Below are positions 43,518-52,238 of a DNA stretch of 64,000 bases, one piece after another. The notes under the pieces were generated by a model. It ran no database searches, was not told the DNA's origin, and worked only from the letters and a program-made list of their open reading frames with translations. The DNA is taken from the NCBI RefSeq assembly GCF_900218065.1, contig NZ_OBMU01000001.1, positions 2,150,160 to 2,214,159 of the forward strand, read 5' to 3'. This DNA comes from Novosphingobium sp. Chol11. Its GTDB lineage: Bacteria > Pseudomonadota > Alphaproteobacteria > Sphingomonadales > Sphingomonadaceae. A program made the position numbers and the translations under genes. Each line of letters begins with the position of its first letter. The first letter of the stretch is position 1.

Positions 43518-45464
43518 ATGAACATGAGAACGCAAACTTCGGCTCATACGCTGGGTGACGACAACAGAACCCTGCCGATGGTGGACAGCCCAGAGCTGCG
43601 CGCGGCACTCGAGGCGGCGAATCTTCAGACGTTGCTGATGGTATATGTTCACCTGACGCATGATGAATCCATGCTGGAAACCTTCAAGGTTCATATCCAT
43701 CCGCCCTACACCAACCCCGATTACCAGATCCCGCAGGACTGCATCGAAGATCTGAGAGAAAAGCTGCTCCATGTGCTGACGACGCCTGGCGCAGCACGCC
43801 CCGAAGACCCGCCGCTCGCCCTCATGAAGAAGATGATGAGCGTCGGCGTGGGCGAACCGGTGGAGGATGAGTTCATCCCCATGGTGATGGAACAGGCGGG
43901 CTTCCAGCGGACTGCCCCTCGCAAGAACAGGCCGGACCGTACAGCCCCGCCTGCCGATTTCAAGGTGCTGGTTATCGGCGCGGGCCTCACGGGCCTGCTC
44001 GCCAGCATTGAGCTGGCACGTGCCGGATATGACCATGTCGTTATCGAAAAGAACGAAGAAGTCGGCGGCACCTGGTGGAAGAACCGCTACCCCGGCGTGG
44101 GTGTCGATACGCCCAGCCATTTCTATTCCTATTCCTTCGAGATCAGTCCGGAATGGAACCACTACCATCCCCATGGCGCAGATATGCGCGAATATTTCCG
44201 CAGCGTGGCGGACAAATATGATCTTCGCCGCAACATCCGGTTCCAGACGATGGTGCATAGCCTGGAGTTTGATGAAAAGGACGCCGTCTGGATTGTCACG
44301 GTCGAAAATCTGAAGTCGGGTGAGCGCGAAGTCATCCGGGCTAATGCGGTCTTCAACGCCTTCGGCACTGCCGACCGCTGGAGCCTCCCCGACATCAAGG
44401 GCATCGACAGCTACAAGGGCATCATCACCCATTCAGCGGGTTATGACGAGCACATCAATCTGAAGGGCAAGCGGGTCGCCGTCATCGGCACCGGCGCCAG
44501 TTCGGCTCAGATCGTGGCCACCATCGCCAGCGAAGTCAGCGAACTCACGGTCTTCATGCGCACCAGACACTGGATGATCAACAATCCGGAGGTGACCAAA
44601 GAGGTGCCGGAAGCGGTCAAATGGGCGCTGCGCCACATTCCCCATTACAAGGAATGGTTCCGGTTCCGCGTCTTCTGGTTTGCCGCCGACGGGCTTTATC
44701 CGAATGTGGTCAAAGACCCAAATTATCCCGAAGATGGCATTGCTGTGTCAGCGCTCAATGAAGGGATGCGGCAATATGCGCTGTCCCATATGCGCCACAA
44801 ACTGGCCGGGCGGCCTGACCTCATGGAGAAGCTGACGCCTGACTTCCCGATTTTTTCCAAGCGTATCGTCATGGACGCTGGCTGGTATGACGCGCTGGTC
44901 ATGCCACATGTGACGCTGGAGGACAGCGGGATCACGGAAATCACGCAATCCGGCATCCGCACAGCCAGTGGCAAAGAATATGAGGTGGACGTCATCATCT
45001 GCGCCACCGGCTTCCGCCACCGCAAGCTGGTAAAGGACCTCAAGATCACGGGGCGCAGTGGGCATGACCTGGCGGTAGATTGGGCCGATGAGGAAGAGCG
45101 CGCCTATATGGGCACCACCATACCTGGTTACCCCAATTATTTTATGTCGGTAGGCCCGAATGCAGGCCCGAACCATGCCGGCGGCCTCAACATCGTCAGC
45201 GAGGCGCAGGTTCATTATATGATCGAATGTCTGGATCATATGATCGCCAGCGGCGCGCGCACAATCGAACCGACGCAGGACGCCTTCGCCCGCCACAATC
45301 GTCGCATCGACGAGCGGATGAAGCATATGATCTGGACCCACCCTAAATCGAAAAGCTATTATCAAAATAGCAAGGGGCGGCCCGTGGGACCCTGGCCCTT
45401 CCGCCTGGTCGATATGTGGAATGAAATGCGCGGGCCGGTAAGGGAAGATTATCGCGTCGAGTAG
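43518..45464 (+). CDS. HAPMO-like Baeyer-Villiger flavin monooxygenase
   Basis: A 648-residue FAD/NADPH monooxygenase. Residues 1-145 are an N-terminal extension (ALEAANLQTLLMVYVHLTHD) like that of 4-hydroxyacetophenone monooxygenase. The FAD loop GAGLTG is at 154-159, followed by GGTWWKNRYPGVGVDTPSHFYSYSF; the NADPH loop GTGASSAQ is near 322. The BVMO fingerprint region reads YKGIITHSAGYD, where the usual first Phe and the final Trp are both Tyr. It would insert oxygen next to a ketone to give an ester, with the flanking genes providing oxidation and transport. Confidence 0.9.
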   Translation: MNMRTQTSAHTLGDDNRTLPMVDSPELRAALEAANLQTLLMVYVHLTHDESMLETFKVHIHPPYTNPDYQIPQDCIEDLREKLLHVLTTPGAARPEDPPLALMKKMMSVGVGEPVEDEFIPMVMEQAGFQRTAPRKNRPDRTAPPADFKVLVIGAGLTGLLASIELARAGYDHVVIEKNEEVGGTWWKNRYPGVGVDTPSHFYSYSFEISPEWNHYHPHGADMREYFRSVADKYDLRRNIRFQTMVHSLEFDEKDAVWIVTVENLKSGEREVIRANAVFNAFGTADRWSLPDIKGIDSYKGIITHSAGYDEHINLKGKRVAVIGTGASSAQIVATIASEVSELTVFMRTRHWMINNPEVTKEVPEAVKWALRHIPHYKEWFRFRVFWFAADGLYPNVVKDPNYPEDGIAVSALNEGMRQYALSHMRHKLAGRPDLMEKLTPDFPIFSKRIVMDAGWYDALVMPHVTLEDSGITEITQSGIRTASGKEYEVDVIICATGFRHRKLVKDLKITGRSGHDLAVDWADEEERAYMGTTIPGYPNYFMSVGPNAGPNHAGGLNIVSEAQVHYMIECLDHMIASGARTIEPTQDAFARHNRRIDERMKHMIWTHPKSKSYYQNSKGRPVGPWPFRLVDMWNEMRGPVREDYRVE

Positions 45465-45568
45465 CGACGCCTTCCCCGCCACTTCAGGGTTGCCGCCCGG
45501 AAGCGGCGGCCTTATCCATCTGCCCGCAACGTGCGGTTTTCGAAACGGGCTTCTCAAAGGAAGATCCG

Positions 45569-46876
45569 ATGCACGCAATCGCCGAAAGCACCACGGGTCG
45601 GCCGTCTCATAGTCGGTCCTACGCCTTCTACATGCTCGTCCTCCTGTTGCTTGCCAGCACGCTCAGCAATGCGGACCGTCATGTGCTCTCGGTGCTGTTG
45701 CCGTCGATCAAGGCGGATTTCGGGCTCAGCAATTCCATGCTGGGACTGATTGCCGGACCGGTTTTCATCGTGCCCTATGTGCTCTTCACCATGCCGCTCG
45801 CCCGGCTTGCCGACCGCTGGTCGCGGCGGTCGGTGCTTGCGGGCGCCGTGTTCGTGTGGAGTGTAGCGGCGGCCGCCTGCGGCATGGCAGTACAGACATG
45901 GCAGCTTGTCTCCGCCCGGCTTGTCGTCGGCATGGGGGAAGCAGGCGGCGGACCGGCATCGCAGTCGCTGGTAGCGACATTGTTCGACAAGCGGCGTAAT
46001 CTGGCGATGGGCGTCCTCGCGTCGGGCATATACTGCGGCATCGTCGTTGGCCTGACCGGCGGCGCGGCGATCGCGGAGGCTGCGGGCTGGCGTATGGCGT
46101 TCCTGGCTCTTGCGGCTCCGGGCCTGCCGCTCGCGCTTCTCATATGGTGGACCGGGCCCACGCGGCTGCGCAAGGTCGCCGCCGCTGCTCCTGCGGGGCC
46201 CAAAGCGGTGGGGGTCTTTGCGCGATGCATCCGAATACGTTCCCTCATTCTACTGGCGCTCGGCATGGGGACATTTAATATCTACGGCTATGGCGCTGCG
46301 ACCTGGATGCCTTCTTATTTCGTCGCATCGCACGGCATGTCCATGATCGAGGCTGGCGCATGGATGGGCGTGGGCGCCGCATGCGGCGGCGTTGTCGGCA
46401 GCATCGCCAGCGGCGCGATCGTTGAGACGCTGATCCCCTGTCACAAAAGTTGGCAGCTACGGATACCTGCCCTTGGGCTTCTTCTGTCCTGGCCGCTGTC
46501 TCTGATCGTTTTCACCCTCCCCGGCGGCACTGCCTTGCACATCGGCAGCTATCCCGTTCCAGCGGTCGCGCTGCTTTCGATCGTCACCAGCTTTCTCACC
46601 TCTTTGTGGATGGGGCCTTCCTACGCCGCGCTGGCACGACTGGTACCCGCTGACCTGCGCGCGCAGACCATCGGTCTATTGGCCGTCGTCATCAACATCA
46701 TGGGCAGCCTGTTCGGGCCGCCGATCGCGGGATTGGTTAGCGATCTGCTAGCCGCGCGGTTCGGATTGGAATCGCTTCGCTACAGCCTCTTGACGATGAG
46801 CGGCCTGATCCTCATCGGTGGGCTCACTGTATGGCGGGCGGCCAGTCATTATGGAGTGGAAGTCGTTGAGAACTGA
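45569..46876 (+). CDS. MFS transporter
   Basis: A 435-residue major facilitator with about 12 helices. LLLASTLSNADRHVLSVLLPSIKADFGLSNSMLGLIAGPVF and ARLADRWSRRSVLAGAVFVWS (motif A) are clear. It belongs to the same broad group as the MFS protein at 29689-31047 but is not closely alike. It lies 104 bp after the monooxygenase gene and is likely the last gene of that operon, importing a substrate or exporting a product. Confidence 0.9.
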   Translation: MHAIAESTTGRPSHSRSYAFYMLVLLLLASTLSNADRHVLSVLLPSIKADFGLSNSMLGLIAGPVFIVPYVLFTMPLARLADRWSRRSVLAGAVFVWSVAAAACGMAVQTWQLVSARLVVGMGEAGGGPASQSLVATLFDKRRNLAMGVLASGIYCGIVVGLTGGAAIAEAAGWRMAFLALAAPGLPLALLIWWTGPTRLRKVAAAAPAGPKAVGVFARCIRIRSLILLALGMGTFNIYGYGAATWMPSYFVASHGMSMIEAGAWMGVGAACGGVVGSIASGAIVETLIPCHKSWQLRIPALGLLLSWPLSLIVFTLPGGTALHIGSYPVPAVALLSIVTSFLTSLWMGPSYAALARLVPADLRAQTIGLLAVVINIMGSLFGPPIAGLVSDLLAARFGLESLRYSLLTMSGLILIGGLTVWRAASHYGVEVVEN

Positions 46877-47056
46877 TGCGGTCACCTTCACCATCAGGGA
46901 ACAAGCGTTCAGCGGTCTTCCGGTCGCGCGGTGGAGCACAGCGGCCGCAGCATAGCCCTGCGCCTGGGCGCGATCACCGCATCCGGGCCCTGATGGCCGC
47001 CATGGGCTTTGTCAGAGGAAAATAGCCGGCTGGTCGAGCAGCTGCTACAGCATGGC

Positions 47057-47513
47057 TTGAGACGCTCCAAGCCTGATAATCCGTTCCGATATCAACTCCT
47101 CGCCGGAGATCATGCGGCTGGCGGTGATGATGTACGTGCTTCCTGCTGAGCCTGCGGAACGTGGAGGATCTGCTCTTCGTACGTGGCATCAACATCAGCC
47201 ATGAGATGGGTGCACTCTTGGTGGAACCGGTTCGGGCCGCTGTTCTCAGGCGACATTCGCCGATAGCGGATCAGCCGCGTGCCTGGATTTCACCACTCGC
47301 GCTGGCACCTCGGTGAAATGTACGTGAAAGCCCTTCCGAAGACGGGAACGGGCGACGCTGCGGTTCAGACCAATCAGAGCGCTACAGGAATTCGCGTCCG
47401 TTCACGCCAACGTCCACAACCACTTTTCAGTGGAACGTCACATTATCGACCGACAGACTCACAAGGAGAGACGCTCGGCTGCACTGGCCGAGTGGCAGTC
47501 TCTCATGAACTGA
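47057..47513 (+). pseudogene. Decayed IS6-family transposase (copy 2, internal deletion)
   Basis: The trace begins LRRSKPDNPFRYQ in the conserved N-terminus, passes through SSPEIMRLAVMMYV in another frame, WWNRFGPLFSGDIRR and FHHSRWHLGEMYVK, then jumps straight to the C-terminal block PFRRRERATLRF, HANVHNHFSVERH and AALAEWQSLMN before TGA 47511-47513. About 250 bp of the middle are missing, along with frameshifts. It is in the same orientation as copy 1. A right-end sequence TTTGTCTGACAGCACC at about 47562 matches the copy 1 right end, and GGCTTTGTCAGA near 47004 may be the left end. Confidence 0.85.
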
Positions 47514-47579
47514 TCGCCTGCCCTGCCTGATCGACTTGCATCGTGTGGAGAGCGGTTCGCCTTTGTCTGACAGCACCGC

Positions 47580-47909
47580 CAGCCCCCGGAAGATTTCGCT
47601 AAAGCAGATAGGCCTGGGCCGCACGTGCGGCCTGATCCATATTTTGTCACGCTTCACCTCAGCGGCATTGTGCTGAGCCTGGGATGGCCTGCATATTGGT
47701 CATTTAAGGGGCGGTTCTTGCGCGCTTTCCGCGCGGCATATCTGCGTAAATGTAGTAAGCAGCCGTAAGGCATTTGGTACTAGGGTAAGGCTGAGCTCGC
47801 GGGGGCGAGTGCGGCGGCGGTGAGCTGGGCATGGCGGGGAGTACGGCGGGATCTGCCCGATCATGTCTAACTGGCCTAGTTCTTCTATTCGGAAACACGC
47901 TGAGAGGGT
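47580..47909. other. Intergenic stretch between the IS remnant and the type I secretion genes
   Basis: About 330 bp with no supported gene. Short open frames here lack ribosome sites and family resemblance. It must contain the promoter of the ABC transporter gene. Confidence 0.5.
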
Positions 47910-49667
47910 GTGAAAGTGTTCATGTCGGGCGGGGGGCGTGACGGTGAGTTGTGGGACGCCGTCCGTAACTATAAGAAAGTGTTCATCATTGTCCTGTGCG
48001 TCAGTGCCATACTGAACGTGCTGCTGCTTGGCGGCTCCTTGTACATGATGATGGTGTATGATTCGGTTCTGCCGAGCCGATCCATCCCGACATTGGCCGG
48101 TCTCGCGATCCTGGTGATGATCGTCTACGCCTTCCAGGGCTTCTTCGAGAATATGCGGGCCGGGATGCTGGCCGATGTCGCCAATGCCGTTGAGCAGCAG
48201 CTGTCCGGCAGGGTGCAGAGCGCGATTTCGCAAATGGCGCTTGCCGGTCAGAAGTTGCCGGGCGACGGGCTGGGGCCGATGCGCGATCTTGAAAATGTGC
48301 GCGCCTTTTTGTCGAGCGGCGCTGTCGCGATGATCGATTTGCCCTGGATACTCTTCTTCCTGGGCGTGTTGTTCGCGCTCCATATGTGGCTGGGCGTAAC
48401 GACGCTGATCGGAGCGGCCGTGCTGTTTTCGCTGACGCTGATCACCAATCGCGTCATGAAGCAGCCCGCCGAGCAGCTTTCGCAGCTGTCGGCTTACCGC
48501 AATGGGGCAGCCGAAACGAATCTGCGTCATGTCGAGCTTTTGACGGCCCTTGGCATGCGGGATCGCATGCAGCAGCGCTGGGCCCAGTTGAACAGCGCCT
48601 ATGGAGCCGCACAGAACAAGCTGACACGTTCCGGCGCGGCATTGGGCGGACTCAGCAAAATGCTGCGGCTTGCGCTCCAGTCGCTCATCCTGACGGTAGG
48701 CGCATTACTGGTGCTGGATGACAAGGCAAGCGGCGGGGTGATCTTCGCCTCCTCGATCCTGTCCGCGCGCGCATTGGCGCCGGTCGATCAGGCGATCGCA
48801 AATTGGAAGGGATTCATCAGCGCGCGCGTCGGGTGGCTTACGCTGACAGCGATGCTGAAGCGTGTACCTGCGCCGCAGCCAGTGTCGCTGCGTCTGCCCA
48901 GGCCCGACCGGAAGCTGGAGGTGGAAAAGCTGGTCGTTTTCCCGCCGGGCAGTCGCCAGTTGACCGTCAGTGGCGTCTCATTCCAGCTGAACGCGGGCGA
49001 TGCCTGCGCGGTGGTCGGCCCGAGCGGCGCGGGCAAGTCTTCGCTCGGCCGCGCGCTGATCGGCGCCTGGCGCCCCGCCAAGGGGACCATCCGCTTCGAT
49101 GGCGCGTCGATCGGCCAATGGGATGCCGAGCATTTCGGCGAATGGGTGGGCTACCTGCCGCAATCGGTCGAGCTTCTGGATGGCACAATCGCAGAAAATA
49201 TCGCGCGCTTCGATCCGGCCGCGACGTCGGAGGCGATCTTGGCGGCGGCCAAGGCGGCGGCTGTCCACGACCTGATCACGCGTCTTCCGCAGGGATATGA
49301 GACCCGCGTTGGGGTGGATGGCGAAGCGCTCTCGGGCGGACAGCGCCAGCGCATCGGCCTTGCGCGTGCGCTCTATGGCGATCCATTCTTCGTGCTCTTG
49401 GACGAACCCAATTCCAACCTCGACAGCGAAGGCGAAGCCGCGCTGGCCGCCGCCATTGCATCGGTACGCGAGCGCGGCGGCATCCTGGTCGTGGTTTCCC
49501 ACAGAGCCGATATATTAGGCCGGGTCAGCCACATCCTGTTGATGCGTAACGGCCGAATGGAAACATTCGGTCCGGCCGCCGAAATCATGGCGCGCTTGCG
49601 GCAGAAGCCTAAGCTGCGCCAGGAAAATGTCGTGGCGATGCAGGGCGCCAGTGCGGGAAAGCCATAG
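47910..49667 (+). CDS. Type I secretion system permease/ATPase (PrtD/HlyB family)
   Basis: A 585-residue fused ABC exporter of the PrtD class without a peptidase domain. The membrane domain covers about residues 20-300, and the nucleotide-binding domain has Walker A GPSGAGKSS, the signature LSGGQRQR, and Walker B FFVLLDEPNSNLD. It powers one-step export of a protein or peptide through the envelope. The longest start is GTG 47910; GTG 47916 or ATG 47922 are better spaced from GAGAGGG. The HlyD gene follows after 1 bp. Confidence 0.9.
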   Translation: MKVFMSGGGRDGELWDAVRNYKKVFIIVLCVSAILNVLLLGGSLYMMMVYDSVLPSRSIPTLAGLAILVMIVYAFQGFFENMRAGMLADVANAVEQQLSGRVQSAISQMALAGQKLPGDGLGPMRDLENVRAFLSSGAVAMIDLPWILFFLGVLFALHMWLGVTTLIGAAVLFSLTLITNRVMKQPAEQLSQLSAYRNGAAETNLRHVELLTALGMRDRMQQRWAQLNSAYGAAQNKLTRSGAALGGLSKMLRLALQSLILTVGALLVLDDKASGGVIFASSILSARALAPVDQAIANWKGFISARVGWLTLTAMLKRVPAPQPVSLRLPRPDRKLEVEKLVVFPPGSRQLTVSGVSFQLNAGDACAVVGPSGAGKSSLGRALIGAWRPAKGTIRFDGASIGQWDAEHFGEWVGYLPQSVELLDGTIAENIARFDPAATSEAILAAAKAAAVHDLITRLPQGYETRVGVDGEALSGGQRQRIGLARALYGDPFFVLLDEPNSNLDSEGEAALAAAIASVRERGGILVVVSHRADILGRVSHILLMRNGRMETFGPAAEIMARLRQKPKLRQENVVAMQGASAGKP

Positions 49668-49668
49668 G

Positions 49669-51009
49669 ATGACGACCAATCTCCCCGCCGGGCTCATGGC
49701 CCTGGATCAACCCGCGATCCCATATGATCCGGCTGAACATGTTCAGAAGAAGGTGAAGGCCGTCCTGATCGCCATTGCAGTGCTCGTGCTGGGCTTCGGC
49801 ATGGCGGCCATGCTGATCCCCATCGGCGGCGCGGTCATAGCGTCAGGGCATATAGGGCTCGCGTCGCACATCAAGAAGATCGCGCATCCGGCGGGGGGCG
49901 TGATCGAGGACATCTTGGTCGACAACGGCACCCATGTCCAAAAGGGACAGGTGCTGATGCGGTTCGACGATCGCGTGACTGGAGCGGATGCGCAATATTC
50001 GAGCCTCAGCGTCGATCAAATGCTGGCGCAGCGCGCCCGGCTGGAAGCGGAACGGCTGGGCGCAAGCACCATCACCTTCCCCAAGGAACTGGCGCCGGGC
50101 GATGCTGCTGCGCGGCAAGCCATGGCTGACGAGACCAAGCTGTTCCAGATCAGGCAGGCCGAGCAAGCTGGCACAGCGGCCCAGCTACAGGCGCGCATCC
50201 GCCAGCATCGGCAGCAGATAAGCGGTTATCAGGCGCAGATCCGCGCGCTGGAGCAGCAGGCCGTGCTGATCGAACCGGAACGCAAGGGCGTAAGGCAGCT
50301 GTGGGACAAGGGCCTTGTCACGATCAGCAGATTGAACCAGCTGGAACGCACCGCCGTCGACCTGCAGGGTAGCGTGGGTGCCTTGCGCGCCAGCATCGCC
50401 CAGACCGAGGCGCGCATCACCGAAGCGCAGGAGCAGATGATCCAGCTTGGCGCAACCCGGCGCTCGCAGGCAGGCACGGACCTGGCGCAATTGAACGCCG
50501 CGCTGAACCAGCAGCAGATGCGCAGCGTGTCGGCCATGGACGCGCAGGACCGCAGCGTGGTGCGCGCGCCCTATGGCGGCGTGGTCGACAAGCTCGCCTT
50601 CAACACGATCGGCGGGGTTGTGAAACCAGCCGAAGTCATCATGGAAATCGTGCCGGACAGCGATCAGCCTCTGGTCGAAGGAGCGGTCTCCCCTGCTGAC
50701 ATCGATCATGTCCATGTCGGCCAAGCCGCGCGCATCCGCTTCACCGCCTTCAACAATGCAGCGTCGCCGGAAATTCGGGGCAAGGTGACCTTCGTAGCGG
50801 CCGACCGGGCCACCGACCCGCAAGGACAGGTGAGCTTCTACCCCGTGCGGGTCGAGATAGACGAGGCGCAATTGAAGAAATATCCCGAGCTGAAGCTGAA
50901 GCCCGGCATGCCTGCGGAGCTGTTCATCGAAACCGGAAACCGGACGATGATCTCTTACCTCACGAAACCGCTACGGGATCAGTTCGCAAGGGCATTCCGG
51001 GACGAGTGA
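49669..51009 (+). CDS. HlyD-family type I secretion adaptor
   Basis: A 446-residue membrane fusion protein. One N-terminal transmembrane helix (about residues 30-55), lipoyl half-motif (SHIKKIAHPAGGVIEDILVDNGTHVQKGQVLMRFDD), a long coiled coil (about 130-285) and a C-terminal beta domain with RAPYGGVVDKLAFNTIGGVVKPAEVIMEIVP. It joins the ABC exporter at 47910 to an outer-membrane TolC-like channel, which is not in this window. The ATG lies 1 bp after the exporter stop codon. Confidence 0.91.
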   Translation: MTTNLPAGLMALDQPAIPYDPAEHVQKKVKAVLIAIAVLVLGFGMAAMLIPIGGAVIASGHIGLASHIKKIAHPAGGVIEDILVDNGTHVQKGQVLMRFDDRVTGADAQYSSLSVDQMLAQRARLEAERLGASTITFPKELAPGDAAARQAMADETKLFQIRQAEQAGTAAQLQARIRQHRQQISGYQAQIRALEQQAVLIEPERKGVRQLWDKGLVTISRLNQLERTAVDLQGSVGALRASIAQTEARITEAQEQMIQLGATRRSQAGTDLAQLNAALNQQQMRSVSAMDAQDRSVVRAPYGGVVDKLAFNTIGGVVKPAEVIMEIVPDSDQPLVEGAVSPADIDHVHVGQAARIRFTAFNNAASPEIRGKVTFVAADRATDPQGQVSFYPVRVEIDEAQLKKYPELKLKPGMPAELFIETGNRTMISYLTKPLRDQFARAFRDE

Positions 51010-51077
51010 GCAGCAGCCCAAGGTTTCGGCCGCGCATCATAGATGGCAGAGGCTGACGATTTGAGGCAACTGTCAGA

Positions 51078-51929
51078 TCAGATGCCGGTGGCCGGGAAGC
51101 GTGGAACGATGCCATTATCTTCAAAGAAGGTAGAGGCTTGGTGCAGCGTGGGTCCGGAATAAGCTGGCGCGTCGGGCGAAGCAATCATCCAGGCGACCGT
51201 GCGCCCAGTGTCGGCGGGGGTGTAAGACGGCAGTCCGCCGCCAAAGCCCTTGGCGGCTTCGCCATATTGCGCAGTCATGGCTTCGGTGATGGTGAGGCCG
51301 GGCTGTATGTGGAAGCTCGCAATTCCCTGATCCCGATATTCCAGGTCGACAAACTCCGCGAGTTTGCTGAATGCTGCTTTCCCCGCGGCGTACAACATGC
51401 CCCAACCGCCCTCGCTGAGTTTTCGTTCGCACAGCATGCTGCCCGCGCCGCTGGTGATGAAGACGATCCGGCCGCCGCCTTGCTTCAGCATGGGGTCCAG
51501 CACCCGTTGCGTGATGTGCATTTGACTGACCATCAGCCCGCGCATGGCCGTCTCCGCGACGTCCGCATCGATCGCGGAAATGGGCCACATGATGGCGGGA
51601 GATTGAAAGATCGCGTTATTGAAAAGCCCGTCGATCCTGCCCCATTTGGCGAGGACGGCATCTACCGCAGCATCGATGGATGCTCGGTCCAATATATCCA
51701 TCTGTATGCCCAGCGCCTCGCCGCCCGCGGCCTCTACCTCGCGCACGGTTGCTTCGATGCTGCCGGGCACGGTGATAGCCTCCGAACCGCTGGGGCTCGC
51801 CAGCCGCCCCTCCCCCTCGCGCAAGGTGCGGCCGGTCACCGCGACGGCAAAGCCGCTCCTTGCTAGTTCAAGTGCGGCCGCCTTGCCAATGCCGCGAGTG
51901 GCACCGGTCACCATTGCAACCTTACGCAT
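51078..51929 (-). CDS. SDR family oxidoreductase
   Basis: A 283-residue short-chain dehydrogenase: TGATRGIG at residues 8-15, TGRT after strand two (NADP preference), FNNAIFQ in place of the usual NNAG, a Ser in VFITSGAGSM, and catalytic Tyr/Lys in LYAAGKAAFSKL. It has a C-terminal extension ending STFFEDNGIVPRFPATGI. AGGAG precedes ATG 51929; the open frame further upstream is not part of the protein. It is divergent from the luciferase-like monooxygenase gene. Confidence 0.85.
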   Translation of the reverse strand: MRKVAMVTGATRGIGKAAALELARSGFAVAVTGRTLREGEGRLASPSGSEAITVPGSIEATVREVEAAGGEALGIQMDILDRASIDAAVDAVLAKWGRIDGLFNNAIFQSPAIMWPISAIDADVAETAMRGLMVSQMHITQRVLDPMLKQGGGRIVFITSGAGSMLCERKLSEGGWGMLYAAGKAAFSKLAEFVDLEYRDQGIASFHIQPGLTITEAMTAQYGEAAKGFGGGLPSYTPADTGRTVAWMIASPDAPAYSGPTLHQASTFFEDNGIVPRFPATGI

Positions 51930-52084
51930 GGCCAAAGCTCCTGATGATCGTAGGGGGGGCAGATTTTGCCCGTCGTTGTTCCTGCAAATCGGTGCCCTGG
52001 CAAGCCAAAGCAGGACCAGCCGACGCGCGAGCAATTTACCCGAACCTTTTTTGTAACGCTGTCGAACCGAAACGCTTCTGCCAC

Positions 52085-52115
52085 TTGACAAAGGTTGATC
52101 ATTGTCAACTATTAG
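52085..52115 (+). promoter_or_regulatory. Promoter with overlapping inverted repeat upstream of the LLM monooxygenase
   Basis: TTGACA (52085-52090) is a consensus -35, and TATTAG at 52110-52115 a possible -10 with a 19-bp gap. Between them GTTGA (52094-52098) and TCAAC (52105-52109) form an inverted repeat, and TTGACA also pairs with TGTCAA (52103-52108). A repressor bound here would block RNA polymerase. The nearby divergent SDR may be controlled as well. Confidence 0.45.
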
Positions 52116-52238
52116 GGGCAGGTGGGCCGGCAGTCGCGCGCTTCCCGGACGCGGCTTTGAAGGAGAAGCTGCCGGAGTCGCGGCTACATCGCACCATTGA
52201 GACGCAATGAGAGAAACCTTTAGAGAGAGTATCAGGCT

